A DNA stretch of 64,000 nucleotides from the NCBI RefSeq assembly GCF_029203305.1, contig NC_089463.1:575001-639000 (forward strand), given 5' to 3'. A program made the translations under genes and the position numbers. The stretch comes from Yamadazyma tenuis. Lineage: Eukaryota > Ascomycota > Pichiomycetes > Serinales > Debaryomycetaceae. The notes beneath the pieces are model-generated. The model ran no database searches. It was not told the origin of the DNA and was given only the letters and a program-made list of their open reading frames with translations. Shown here piece after piece: positions 8,443 through 18,236 of this stretch. Each line of letters starts with the position of its first letter. The first letter of the stretch is position 1.

Positions 8443-9576
8443 ATGACAGTTGAAAGAATTAATGGTGTTTTCAATAACCAAAAGGTGGAGTTGGTACCCA
8501 TCGACCTTCCTGGAGCCAGAACAGTGAGAGGCAAGACTTATCCCATTGGGTTCAATATCAAAGCAGAAGGTGACGATTTTAGTTCGGTGGTGGAATTTTT
8601 CCGGAATTTGGGTACATCGGGTACTATATCTAAGCTTTTAAATGATCATGGTTTAGTGATTTTACAAGGGTTAGGATTTACCAGTCCAAAAAAATATTCG
8701 CAGATCGTGGAAGCAATTTTTCTGACTGACTACGAGCTCTTTGATCAAGTGGGTCTTCTCGCCACTAGGGAGGAAGTAGAAGACGGTGTTTCCACCGTTG
8801 GTGCTCAGGAAGATGCTAAGAAACATCTTGGTAAGCTTAATGCCCACCAGGAATTCTCACGGTACCTCCATTATCCTGCAGTACTTACGTTCTTCAGCAA
8901 GCGAGCCCCTACTCTCGGTGGAGGTGAATCCACCACTACTCACGCTACAGAATTACTCGATAAAGTATACGAACAATTCCCTGAGGTGGTACAAACACTA
9001 TTTGAAAAGGGAGCTACGTTGCTGCAGACTTGGGGTCTCGAATCTCCTAAAATTTCATGGACTCACCCATTAGCATTTGGTCGGTACTTGGAAACAGGTG
9101 ATAGTTTAGAAGTCCAAAAACAAAAGGCAATAAAGCTTGCTAATGAACGAGTGAGTAATGATGTAGAGTTTGTGGATGATAACCTTGTTGTTCATCAAAA
9201 CAATAAGGTTGTACTTCAGCATCCGTTCAACCATAATCCCATTATTTTTAGTAGTCTTCCTACTTATTATGCTGGATATTATAATGCGAAAAAGCTGAAT
9301 TTGCAGCCAAATGGTCCTGGAGTTGTTTTCGGAGATGGAACTCCAATTCCGGAGGATTTCTTGGACTATTTGTTCGAGCAATCTATAGAACTCGAGTACA
9401 CTCATAAATTTGTGGATGGAGACCTAATACTTTTGGACAATTATTCGGTGTATCATGGCAGAAATCCGTATGTCGCAGGAGATCGGGAAATTCTTGCCAG
9501 TTTTTGGGACAAGAAGGATATTGTTCATCCTGGTGTTCCTGAAAGCTTACCGGAGTTGTTTTCTGAGCATATTTGA
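8443..9576 (+). CDS. TauD/clavaminate synthase-like 2-oxoglutarate dioxygenase
   Basis: A 377-residue member of the TauD / clavaminate synthase-like fold. The first iron motif is of the HxE type (H135-Q-E137) followed by an acid-rich GGGES loop. The distal His and 2-oxoglutarate Arg are H338 and R348 in the C-terminal segment beginning LLDNYSVYHG. The longer frame starts at GTG, so I use the ATG at 8443. It is not a paralogue of the Jlp1-like gene at 6135: the HxE motif and overall sequence differ. Substrate is unknown. The Met31/32-like site in its promoter hints at an organosulfur compound. Confidence 0.8.
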   Translation: MTVERINGVFNNQKVELVPIDLPGARTVRGKTYPIGFNIKAEGDDFSSVVEFFRNLGTSGTISKLLNDHGLVILQGLGFTSPKKYSQIVEAIFLTDYELFDQVGLLATREEVEDGVSTVGAQEDAKKHLGKLNAHQEFSRYLHYPAVLTFFSKRAPTLGGGESTTTHATELLDKVYEQFPEVVQTLFEKGATLLQTWGLESPKISWTHPLAFGRYLETGDSLEVQKQKAIKLANERVSNDVEFVDDNLVVHQNNKVVLQHPFNHNPIIFSSLPTYYAGYYNAKKLNLQPNGPGVVFGDGTPIPEDFLDYLFEQSIELEYTHKFVDGDLILLDNYSVYHGRNPYVAGDREILASFWDKKDIVHPGVPESLPELFSEHI

Positions 9577-9862
9577 CTTCAAATATCAGGGATGATAAAT
9601 GACTGGTTATATATATAGAAGCTCTACTAGGTTTAGTCTACTTTTTCCAAAAATAACTAATTCGTTAACTTGGGTACAATTGTATAGTCAAAAGACGATT
9701 TTTTCATACCAATGAATTTGTAAATTTTTGTACACCTGGAGTAATTGAATCGCGTGTCATGATGAAGTTCAATCTAGAGCTGTGTTTCATAAACTCCAAA
9801 AGATATATCGAAAAAGTGACCAGGCGAACTTGAAAGATGATGCGATATTCATTTAATAGGTG

Positions 9863-9875
9863 CGGAATTTATCCA
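9863..9875. promoter_or_regulatory. Imperfect CGG-N7-CCA site
   Basis: The sequence is CGGAATTTATCCA, with left half-site and spacing matching the island motif and the last base different. Confidence 0.3.
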
Positions 9876-9902
9876 GAAAACAGAGTCTCTTAAGACTTCT
9901 CC

Positions 9903-9915
9903 CGGAAAAACACCG
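9903..9915. promoter_or_regulatory. CGG-N7-CCG site, transporter promoter
   Basis: The sequence is CGGAAAAACACCG, perfect half-sites 268 bases upstream of the transporter ATG. Confidence 0.5.
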
Positions 9916-9953
9916 AAATCAATTCTTGCCAGGGTTTCGCTAATCACTTACCC

Positions 9954-9966
9954 CGGAAATTTTCCG
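9954..9966. promoter_or_regulatory. CGGAAATTTTCCG, transporter promoter
   Basis: A perfect CGG-N7-CCG site. The identical 13-mer occurs upstream of the Zn2Cys6 regulator at 14384-14396. Confidence 0.6.
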
Positions 9967-10182
9967 AAGATACAAGATAGCATTACTATCAGGAAAGACC
10001 CCGAAAGCGCTTTTTTCCCCAAAAATATGGAAAAGAGATGAAACAAGAGCTAAAAACCTGAATTCCCGCTAGCATCTGATAAGAAACCCCAAGATAAGAA
10101 GTTTCTCCTCCTGTAACAGAATAAAAGCAGACTATTCTCTACGTAGTAATTTTATCCAAATATTATTTGCTCTTGAACCGTC

Positions 10183-11655
10183 ATGTCTGGTTCTGGCCCC
10201 AAAAAGACTAACATAGAAGTGAATATAAAACCAGAGTGTAGCGATGAAAATCGTCTTGAGGGGGGGTTAATATCTTCAAATCAAGATGAGTATGATGTAT
10301 TTGCAACCAAAGACAATAAGGATAAGGTAGATTTCAGAGGCCTTACTTGTTTTGGAGCAGCTATTTTAATCACTAAGACCCAAATTGGGTTGGGTGTTTT
10401 AGGATTACCATCAACCATGAATGTGTTGGGGTTTTTACCTGGTATGGTTTGCTTAATTGTGTTATGTATCTTGAGTACCTGGACTGGAGTGGAAATCGGA
10501 AGATTTCGTCTAAACCATCCCCTGGTTTATGGAATCGATGATGCCACAGACATGATATTTGGAAAATATGCTCGTGAAGTTATGGGGTTTGGTTTCTGGT
10601 TATTTTACACCCTTCTCTATGGAGCTACTTTACTTACGTTGTCAATTGCTTTCAACTCATTGACTGGGCACCCCATTTGCAGTGTTGCTTGGTCTGGTAT
10701 TGGTGCAGTTGTTGCGTTGATTTTAGGTATTTCTATTAGAACTATGAAGGTTTTGTCTGCTTTAGGTTATATTGCCGTTGGATCCATCTTTCTTGCAGTA
10801 TGGGTTGTAGCAATTGCTTGTTTAACTCAAGGAACACCAAGTGCAGCACCGGATCCAGATAACATCGACAAGATGATTAGAGTGGCTTCCACTGGTGTTC
10901 CTTTCAAATCTATTGCTTCTGCTATTGCCACTCAGTTACTCAGTTTAGCAGGCACACCAGCTTTTTTCACCATTCATGCAGAAATGAAGGATCAAAAACA
11001 ATATATCAAGGCTCTTTTCTTAGGTCAAGGTTTTGTGGTTTTTAACTATATTGCAATCAGTGTAATTGTTTATGCTAAAGTTGGTCAATATGTTGCATCT
11101 CCAGCTCTAGGATCAGCTGGTCCGCTATTTCAGAAGATCTCATACGGAATAGGTCTTCCAGCACTTTTTTTTGCCTGTTTCTTCCAAGCCCATATTTCTG
11201 CCAAATATGCTCTTGTTCGTATTTTAAGAAATTCAATGCATTTGCAAAGTAACTCAAAAACCCACTGGGCTACATGGATTTCAATGATGCTGATTGTAAT
11301 TGCAATTGGATTCGTTGTTGCTGGTGCAATTCCATTCTTCGATGATTTGTTGGGGTTGATTGGAGCTTTACTTGGGTCTTTTTTCACCTTGATAATTCCA
11401 GGCACTTTGGTTTTGTGGGAAATAGATAGAAGATTTGGGCCCGATGAAAAGTCCAATACCAGATGGTTCACCCTGTCGTTGAAGTATTGGAATTCTGGTA
11501 AACACACAGCAGCTTCAATATTCCTTTCTCACTTCTGTATCGTCAGTGGGATTTTCATTTTATTTACAGGTGTTTATGGTTCTATTGCATCCATTGTTGA
11601 TGGTTATGCCGATGGCACAGTACTGAGTGCCTTTTCTTGTGCTGATAATAGCTGA
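10183..11655 (+). CDS. Mtr-type neutral amino acid transporter (AAAP family)
   Basis: A 490-residue membrane protein of the amino acid/auxin permease family, with about 11 hydrophobic segments after a polar N-terminus of roughly 50 residues. The first helix carries the family motif TKTQIGLGVLGLPS. It resembles the filamentous-fungal Mtr N-system permease for neutral aliphatic and aromatic amino acids more than the vacuolar Avt proteins, so plasma-membrane uptake is likely. Its promoter holds the same 13-mer as the regulator gene. It is convergent with that gene and separated by 181 bases. Substrate range is inferred from family only. Confidence 0.85.
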   Translation: MSGSGPKKTNIEVNIKPECSDENRLEGGLISSNQDEYDVFATKDNKDKVDFRGLTCFGAAILITKTQIGLGVLGLPSTMNVLGFLPGMVCLIVLCILSTWTGVEIGRFRLNHPLVYGIDDATDMIFGKYAREVMGFGFWLFYTLLYGATLLTLSIAFNSLTGHPICSVAWSGIGAVVALILGISIRTMKVLSALGYIAVGSIFLAVWVVAIACLTQGTPSAAPDPDNIDKMIRVASTGVPFKSIASAIATQLLSLAGTPAFFTIHAEMKDQKQYIKALFLGQGFVVFNYIAISVIVYAKVGQYVASPALGSAGPLFQKISYGIGLPALFFACFFQAHISAKYALVRILRNSMHLQSNSKTHWATWISMMLIVIAIGFVVAGAIPFFDDLLGLIGALLGSFFTLIIPGTLVLWEIDRRFGPDEKSNTRWFTLSLKYWNSGKHTAASIFLSHFCIVSGIFILFTGVYGSIASIVDGYADGTVLSAFSCADNS

Positions 11656-11836
11656 TAAATTAGCTAGCTCATTATGTGATTTATTTATAAATCTATCGTG
11701 ATTATTGTAATCTTGTGAAGGGAGAAGCAGGACTAACCGAGTTTATGGAGTAAAAGCTGTGATTATTAACAATAATCGGTTCCTCTATTTCATTCCTTAC
11801 ACTTTTCATTTGTATGAGAATCACTTGCTTAAGACA

Positions 11837-14329
11837 TTAGATACTAAATGGCAGATTAACCCTACCTAAGTAGCGTTCACTGGATTCTGGAAGTGGATAA
11901 AAGAACCACCGTTCTAGTTCAGCACCCAAACTCACCTCTGACCAATTGGTTACACCACTCATATCTTGTAATGGTTCTGCTTGGGCAGAGACTATAGTGA
12001 GTGCATCAACTCTATCTATCTGTGGGTCTTCGGAAGAAACCAATCCTTGGATACAACGAGAATCTGGTGTGCTATGATCATGAATTTGGCCATGAAAATG
12101 TGCTCTAGTAGAGCCGTCCTGGTTGTTATGGTTGGAGTGGGAATTATGAGACTCTACCGTGTCCTCTCTGTTCCTTTTTTGATTAGAGTCGACACTCGCC
12201 TTCAGTTCATCTGCAATGGTAAACGACTCAGAATCTATAGGCTTTTTGAGCATCGAATTAACCAAGGATGCATCTCTATCATGTTCCATAAAGTGTGTTT
12301 TAGCAGCCTCTTCGTTTGATGTATTATCCCATAACCTTAGGTTAGTTGATCCGAGCACTTCTGATTGCCCCTTGATAGGTATGACTGTACCATTTATTTG
12401 GGTTGGGCGAGACAAAGTGATGGTGTCTACTTTGGCGATCTGAGCCCATATACAACCTTGATGGGAAGACTGCTTAGGTAAAGAAGGAGCAATATTTGCA
12501 ATAGTTTGAATCACACTTGATGAAATCATTTCAAAGGCATTTCTTATTCTATCATTGGCGCCTGTTTCCAAAGCAGACAATGTCTCCAACATAGCCGTAC
12601 ATGACTGGATTTGTTGGAAGATTTCGTAGAATGGAATACAAATTTGGTGTGAATTGGTTTGCTTCGCAAGCTCGTTCAATGAATTGGCAAACGTTAACCC
12701 ACACATGAACAAGTTTTGAACCGTAAGCCATGAGAATACCGCAGAATACTCTCTATGCATAATCCTCACTAGTCTCATTACTTCACCCGCAGAATGGAAA
12801 GCCACATGTAAGGCATCAAGTGACAATTTGGGACGATTGGGAGATGGTCGAAACAACAAAACTACTGCAATATGAAACTGCAACTCAAACCATTCTTTGG
12901 TTATTAGAGGGGTGGGGTGTATGAAAGTACATCTCCAAAGTCTTAGCTCGTCATATGTCTGCCAGCTCCAAATTTCTAATTGCTCATTTGTAATCTTCGG
13001 ACGCTTTGATGGAGCATATAACTGATTGTAAATCTCTGACTGTAGCCGACAAATACGTATTTGCTGGATATGAGAAACTTTTAGATGACACATTGGACCA
13101 GACTCTATTCCCTTCACCGTGACGAGCCTATCTTCAACCAAAGCTGGAACTTTTGCGGAAATCCAAGTATCATGAATGCTTGTAGGTCTACCCATAGACG
13201 TTGAGAGAATTCGGTCGATACAGTAACATGTCCAGAACAACCGACGACGTAGGTCCAAGCTCAAAGGATCAAAGTATTGGGATGGATCTGGTTCCCCATT
13301 AAGACCCATTTCTGTAGCTAGTCTCATTGCGGTTCCCGAGAGCTGCCACAAATTCCCCGTTTTGGGAACCAATAGAGTGTATTGTAAATGTAGCAAAATG
13401 TTCTGAAGCTTTGAAATACCATGGCCTTGGAATACTGAGCCGATGGTTTTATTGGCAGATTTCCAAAATACCAAGGCAATTCTACCAATTTCGGAGTTTG
13501 AAATGTGAGGCCGACTAATTGAAGCTAGCGCAATAGCTATTACCATTTTAACTTGAAAGAGGTCGACCGCAGTTGCTTTCTCAGGGTTATTTCGACACTT
13601 ATCTAATTGGAGATGTAACATCACCTCGTGAAGAACCTGGTTGGCACTATTCATCCAAGTGAAATACCGTCTGGTTAGCCTTGTGAGTAAGTTGTAATCA
13701 TAAGCAGTAATATCAGTGACCCTGTTCTTTCTGTATGTACGACGTCCTTGTTTCAAAAAGTCTCTTCCAAGTTTGGAAATGGCGTTATTCTCATTTTCAA
13801 TGAATATCTCTCTCGGACTTTTACCGGTACTTGTGTACTGGCGAATGTTATCGAGATCACTCATTACCAGAGAAGCAGACCCTCCGTTGAAACTCGACGC
13901 TAGAAGGTTCTCCATAGTCCTTCTTCCAGGATCATAGTCCTCCTGATTTGAGTATATCAGTGAATCATCATCGTCATCAGAATCAGAATGGCCAGACTGG
14001 GGATCGAGTGTGGAGGAGTAGGGTGACCTTGTTTCCAGAATAGATGAATATTGGCTGGTAGATGTACGAGGCCGTTTATGGATCTGTGGACTTTCCACTT
14101 GTTTGTCAATGGCAGTAGTAGGCTCTTCGAAACTTTGTGGTTCTTCTCCTGTTCCGAAGAAATAGCTTCTCAAATGCGTTCTACCCAACACTTTATCTTG
14201 GTTCATGCAGTCCACCGTAGCCTTTAAACAATTGGAACATGAAGGTACGCGAGAGTCGCATTTGGTCTTCCGTAGACGGCATCGCTCACATGCTGGGATA
14301 CGGCGGCGTTCTGATGTCTCTACAACCAT
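11837..14329 (-). CDS. Zn2Cys6 transcription factor, likely regulator of the island
   Basis: An 830-residue fungal regulator. The N-terminal zinc cluster is complete: Cys 14, 17, 24, 31, 34 and 41 with spacing C-x2-C-x6-C-x6-C-x2-C-x6-C. A Ser/Asp-rich linker follows, then the fungal-specific middle homology region with the LRRRLFWTCYCIDR and MGRPTSI motifs (about 355-385), and a low-complexity, Asn/His-rich C-terminus that may activate. No clear heptad coiled coil is visible after the cluster. A perfect CGG-N7-CCG site lies 55 bases upstream of the ATG, suggesting autoregulation, and the same motif recurs before three nearby metabolic genes. No orthologue name is claimed. Confidence 0.9.
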   Translation of the reverse strand: MVVETSERRRIPACERCRLRKTKCDSRVPSCSNCLKATVDCMNQDKVLGRTHLRSYFFGTGEEPQSFEEPTTAIDKQVESPQIHKRPRTSTSQYSSILETRSPYSSTLDPQSGHSDSDDDDDSLIYSNQEDYDPGRRTMENLLASSFNGGSASLVMSDLDNIRQYTSTGKSPREIFIENENNAISKLGRDFLKQGRRTYRKNRVTDITAYDYNLLTRLTRRYFTWMNSANQVLHEVMLHLQLDKCRNNPEKATAVDLFQVKMVIAIALASISRPHISNSEIGRIALVFWKSANKTIGSVFQGHGISKLQNILLHLQYTLLVPKTGNLWQLSGTAMRLATEMGLNGEPDPSQYFDPLSLDLRRRLFWTCYCIDRILSTSMGRPTSIHDTWISAKVPALVEDRLVTVKGIESGPMCHLKVSHIQQIRICRLQSEIYNQLYAPSKRPKITNEQLEIWSWQTYDELRLWRCTFIHPTPLITKEWFELQFHIAVVLLFRPSPNRPKLSLDALHVAFHSAGEVMRLVRIMHREYSAVFSWLTVQNLFMCGLTFANSLNELAKQTNSHQICIPFYEIFQQIQSCTAMLETLSALETGANDRIRNAFEMISSSVIQTIANIAPSLPKQSSHQGCIWAQIAKVDTITLSRPTQINGTVIPIKGQSEVLGSTNLRLWDNTSNEEAAKTHFMEHDRDASLVNSMLKKPIDSESFTIADELKASVDSNQKRNREDTVESHNSHSNHNNQDGSTRAHFHGQIHDHSTPDSRCIQGLVSSEDPQIDRVDALTIVSAQAEPLQDMSGVTNWSEVSLGAELERWFFYPLPESSERYLGRVNLPFSI

Positions 14330-14383
14330 AGCCCAATAAGTTCAACGGTAAAATGTAGGCTGCAAGTCGCACACTCTTATCAA

Positions 14384-14396
14384 CGGAAATTTTCCG
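14384..14396. promoter_or_regulatory. CGGAAATTTTCCG, regulator's own promoter
   Basis: A perfect CGG-N7-CCG site 55 bases before the Zn2Cys6 ATG, identical to the site at 9954-9966. Confidence 0.6.
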
Positions 14397-14548
14397 CGTG
14401 GTAATAATACATGATTGTTGAATGGCCGATACAAACCCCACAAAAAAAAGCTTAACTACAATTTAACAGGTTCAACCTTTCCTGCAGTTATGTCTATGTT
14501 TGATTTGTGTAGCCTGATACTTGATGAAGTAGAGGATGCAAAAAAATA

Positions 14549-14620
14549 TGAGCGGTACGGGAATCGAACCCATGTCTCCTGCTTGGAAGGCAGAAATGTT
14601 AACCACTACACCAACCGCCC
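14549..14620 (-). tRNA. tRNA-Gly (anticodon UCC)
   Basis: A full cloverleaf can be folded on the minus strand. The acceptor stem pairs GGGCGGU with ACCGCUC with one G-U pair. The D stem is GUGU/ACAU, the anticodon stem is UCUGC/GCAGG with loop CUUCCAA (anticodon UCC, reading GGA), and the T arm is AUGGG-UUCGAUU-CCCGU. The discriminator base is A. No intron interrupts the anticodon loop, and CCA is not encoded, as expected in yeast. It separates the accessory island from the core genes. Confidence 0.95.
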
Positions 14621-14805
14621 GATTGGATGATACTTTTCTCCTTCAAAGCTTTATATTGGACAACGTTTTCACATCACTATCAATTTCCATAACTAAGTAC
14701 ATTGCAACTTACAATACTTTCTAGATGACATCCAATACGATTTTTATTCTGAGAACTAATAAGTGCGAGTAAAACACTAAAAAACTAGCTTGCTTTTCCC
14801 TGTCT

Positions 14806-15897
14806 TTAGGCAGCTGTCTTAATTCTTTTAGACTTTACCACCTTTGTCTCAGCAAAGTCAACAGTCCTTTTATCCACCTCCACTTTCTCGGTTTTAATTG
14901 TAGTTGTGTCAGTGATTTGGTTAATGCCATTGTTCAAATCGGCCAAATCAGATGCAAAAAGCACCGACTGGGCCCATCCAGCGTATGGACCAAATAAGGT
15001 CTTGAAGAATCCTCTGATGTCTTCATACACTTGCTTGTTCATGGTCTTCAAGTCCCTCTTTCCCTTAAACCTGTAGTCTCTTATGGCAATTTGGTATACG
15101 TGAGTATCAACTGGTACAATCTCATGTTTATCAAGTGCCATCAAGCATATACAGTCAGCCACCTTAGGACCCACCCCGTCAAGTAACAAAAGGAACTCAT
15201 GTGCCTCTTCATATGGACTCTTTCTCATTGCATGTAAAGTTTTCGTTGTGATATGTGGAAAACCATCATCGTCAACAAATTTGCAGGCAGTATTATAAAT
15301 ATATCTGGCTCTGTATCCAAATCCCAACTCCCGGAGCTTTTGCTCTGTGCCTGGTTTAGCAAGACTCGAAGGATCAGGAAACGAGTAGAACGATTCTCCT
15401 CCATACACGTTTATGAACTTTCCAAACTCACTGCAAAGACTATCACACATTTTGGAGATCCTCTTCACGTTATTATTTGATGAACAAATAAACGAAATGG
15501 TTGTCTCCCACGGATCTTGTCTAAGTATTCTTATACCAGGAAACTTCACAAACGGAGAGTTTTTGACCGATTTATTGTACTTTTGATTGACAATCAGCCA
15601 ATCCAGATACAACTTTTCAAGACTAGTAGACAAGGAAAAATAGTCCATGATAAACTCAAGCGTTTCTGATTCCCTCAACTTGAGAGGTTTCATAGTTTTG
15701 TTATCCTCTTCCATGATCCACGAGTAGTGTAAATGTTCTTCATCTTGTCTTAAAAGAACGATTCTATCGGATGTGGTGAAGGACCAGACATGGTCGATGT
15801 TTTTCCATCTGAAAGTCTGTCCACATCTCAACACTCTTGATAACGACAACTCGACCGGTTTTAGAGGAAGGCTCTTCCATACTATATCTATAGTCAT
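14806..15897 (-). CDS. OGG1: 8-oxoguanine DNA glycosylase/AP lyase
   Basis: A 363-residue bifunctional base-excision glycosylase that removes 8-oxoguanine opposite cytosine and nicks abasic DNA. The N-terminal OGG domain is followed by a helix-hairpin-helix GPD segment with the catalytic Lys in GVGPKVADC (K245) and the activating Asp in VPVDTH (D264), 19 residues apart as in human OGG1 (K249, D268). The basic C-terminal tail (KVVKSKRIKTAA) could be a nuclear signal. The open frame extends upstream to TTG, so I use the ATG at 15897. It is divergent from MGS1 across only 78 bases. Confidence 0.93.
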   Translation of the reverse strand: MTIDIVWKSLPLKPVELSLSRVLRCGQTFRWKNIDHVWSFTTSDRIVLLRQDEEHLHYSWIMEEDNKTMKPLKLRESETLEFIMDYFSLSTSLEKLYLDWLIVNQKYNKSVKNSPFVKFPGIRILRQDPWETTISFICSSNNNVKRISKMCDSLCSEFGKFINVYGGESFYSFPDPSSLAKPGTEQKLRELGFGYRARYIYNTACKFVDDDGFPHITTKTLHAMRKSPYEEAHEFLLLLDGVGPKVADCICLMALDKHEIVPVDTHVYQIAIRDYRFKGKRDLKTMNKQVYEDIRGFFKTLFGPYAGWAQSVLFASDLADLNNGINQITDTTTIKTEKVEVDKRTVDFAETKVVKSKRIKTAA

Positions 15898-15975
15898 CCT
15901 GAATTTCAATTACTATGGTGATTTGAAAGTTTTCAAAGTCGCGTCGCAGCTTTTTTTATCTTATCATAAGAGATA

Positions 15976-18138
15976 ATGGAAGAATGCCCTATATGCTCTC
16001 ATTCTTTTCCTCTGAATGAGCTAGAGCTTCATGTAAACTCCTGTTTAGATATGGAAGAACAACGCAAAACCAAGAAGCGAAAAGTTCGAACTGAAAAGGC
16101 ATCCAAAGAAAAGGCCAAACCTCTCAACCCGTTTGAAGCATTAGGTCTTAAACGTGATTCATTTGAAGATAGAAAGTCAAAAGCTGATAAGTCTGGAAAA
16201 TCCGGTCCTTCTTTAACGAGTCTTCTCATAGAAGAAAAGCGAGTGAAAGCAAAGATTAAACTTGAAGCTGCTCAGTATGCTAAACAGACGGAGAGTACAA
16301 AAGTGCTGGAAGATGCAGAAAAAGATGAATTGCCAAAGAAAAATGTGTCATTTGATGTCCCCAAACCATTGAAACTTGCTCCACAGGTGATACCAGAACC
16401 ATCTAAAATGGTTCAAGCAATTGTGGAGTTGAGAAGAGATTCGAGACTACCACTTGCACAAAGGTTGAGACCTAAAACATTGGATGATTTTTATGGACAA
16501 GAGAAGTTAGTGGGGCCAAATGGGTTGCTACGAAACATATTAAGGTCGCAGGAGATTCCGTCTTTCATCTTATGGGGAGTTCCGGGAGTTGGTAAAACTA
16601 CATTGGCTAGAATTATAGCCAATTCTACTGACTATAGATTTCTTGAACTTTCGGGCCCTACTGCCACAGCTGCAAAATTGAGAGAAGCTTTTACTGCTGC
16701 AGAAAATGACAGAAAACTCACTGGGAAAAATACCTTGATATTTTTGGATGAAATTCATCGGTTCAACAAAGCTCAGCAAGATCTTCTCCTTCCTGTGATC
16801 GAAAAGGGTATAGTGACGGTTTTAGGTGCAACTACAGAAAATCCTTCATTCACTCTCAACAATGCTCTCCTATCCAGAATGCATACGTTTGTGATGGAGT
16901 CTTTAGATCACAAGGCTTTAGTGAGAATCATTCACAGAGGCTTATACTTACTAAATCAAACCAGAAAATACGTTTTCCATCTTCATCTCATTTCGTTGAC
17001 TAAGGATGCCACAGATTATATAGCAGATCTCGGAAGTGGAGATGCCAGAGTGTCCTTGAACATCCTAGAGTCGGTGAATGCGTATCTTTCGGGTACCAAG
17101 TTTCAACATCTCGAGTCGGGGGAGGAAAAAATTAACAGTTTGAACAAGTTAGGAGTGGTCAAGATCGACAGGAGCGTTTTGGAGCCGTTGCTTTCAACTA
17201 GAAACTATCAAAAGATGTATCATCATCACGGGGAATCTCACTACGATACAATAAGTGCATTCCACAAATCTGTTAGAGGATCTGATCCTGATGCAGCCAT
17301 CTTCTACCTTACTAAAATGCTAGTTGGTGGTGAAGACCCATTGTTCATTGCCAGAAGAATGATCGTGATAGCCAGCGAAGACATCGGTTTAAGAGACAGT
17401 TCGTGTTTACCGTTTGCAGTGGCAGCCAAAGATGCATTGGAGTTCATTGGAATGCCAGAAGGTGAAATAATCTTAGCCCATTGTGCTGTAAGGCTTGCAA
17501 AAGCTCCAAAGTCCACCAAATCTTATAGAGCCTTGAGATCTGCCCAAAATATGTTTCAGGAGAACCCTGATGCTACGTCCTACAAGATACCGTTACATTT
17601 GCGTAATGCGCCGACCAAGCTTATGAAAGAAATGGGATATGGGGACACCTATAGGTATAATCCAAGCTTTGAAAATGGAAGAGTATCCCAAGAGTATATG
17701 CCTGAGGAGCTTAAAGGAACGAAATTTGTGGATGAAAAGCACTTCCTCGATGCGAGGGATCCAGAACTCAGCGACAAGGACTATTTGCAAGCTGAGGAAG
17801 ACAGACTAGCTTATCTTGAGTTCAAGAAACAGAGGAAACAATTAAAGGAACAACTAATCCAAAAAGTCATAGACCATGATTGTAAACCCATGGAGACAAA
17901 TGAGCACAATGATACTGGTGATGTGGGAGAGATCGCCACTACTTACCCTTACGACGAATTTCTCAGTAGAGAAGATCAACCGGAGTATTTTGATGGAAAC
18001 GAGAAAGACCAATACTCCGACGACCCGGACTGTCTGACGAACTTCGAGGAAAGCTACGAGTATCTTCCACATGAGGACACTATCTGTGATGAGGAATTGA
18101 TATTTGAAGAGGATAATGATATAACGAACACTGAATAA
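15976..18138 (+). CDS. MGS1: Mgs1/WRNIP1-family AAA+ ATPase
   Basis: A 720-residue replication-stress ATPase that works with PCNA and DNA polymerase delta. A UBZ-type zinc finger opens the protein (MEECPICSHSF, with a further H and C near 19-23). The AAA+ core has Walker A GVPGVGKTT (201-209) and Walker B LIFLDE (254-259), followed by the MgsA/Rad17-like C-terminal domain. It is longer than the S. cerevisiae protein (about 587), mainly because of an acidic C-terminal tail rich in Glu, Asp and Tyr from about residue 600. The promoter is shared with OGG1. Confidence 0.93.
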   Translation: MEECPICSHSFPLNELELHVNSCLDMEEQRKTKKRKVRTEKASKEKAKPLNPFEALGLKRDSFEDRKSKADKSGKSGPSLTSLLIEEKRVKAKIKLEAAQYAKQTESTKVLEDAEKDELPKKNVSFDVPKPLKLAPQVIPEPSKMVQAIVELRRDSRLPLAQRLRPKTLDDFYGQEKLVGPNGLLRNILRSQEIPSFILWGVPGVGKTTLARIIANSTDYRFLELSGPTATAAKLREAFTAAENDRKLTGKNTLIFLDEIHRFNKAQQDLLLPVIEKGIVTVLGATTENPSFTLNNALLSRMHTFVMESLDHKALVRIIHRGLYLLNQTRKYVFHLHLISLTKDATDYIADLGSGDARVSLNILESVNAYLSGTKFQHLESGEEKINSLNKLGVVKIDRSVLEPLLSTRNYQKMYHHHGESHYDTISAFHKSVRGSDPDAAIFYLTKMLVGGEDPLFIARRMIVIASEDIGLRDSSCLPFAVAAKDALEFIGMPEGEIILAHCAVRLAKAPKSTKSYRALRSAQNMFQENPDATSYKIPLHLRNAPTKLMKEMGYGDTYRYNPSFENGRVSQEYMPEELKGTKFVDEKHFLDARDPELSDKDYLQAEEDRLAYLEFKKQRKQLKEQLIQKVIDHDCKPMETNEHNDTGDVGEIATTYPYDEFLSREDQPEYFDGNEKDQYSDDPDCLTNFEESYEYLPHEDTICDEELIFEEDNDITNTE

Positions 18139-18236
18139 TTTAATGCACTTTATTAAACTTAGGCAGACACGATTTGTGAAAATTGCAACTTTTGCTTATC
18201 ATGATGTCGCGCTAAAACTATTTGATTTGATACAAG

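Larger units (their letters stand above)
9577..10182 (+). promoter_or_regulatory. Promoter region of amino acid transporter
   Basis: 606 bases with no gene. The last 330 bases hold two perfect and one imperfect CGG-N7-CCG sites (listed separately), and more scattered CCCCGAAA-type runs lie near 10000. The rest is AT-rich with no recognised element. Confidence 0.5.

Noticed and set aside
14415..14724. Short open frames across the tRNA-Gly
   Set aside because: The tRNA cloverleaf explains the sequence, and the frames have no protein features.
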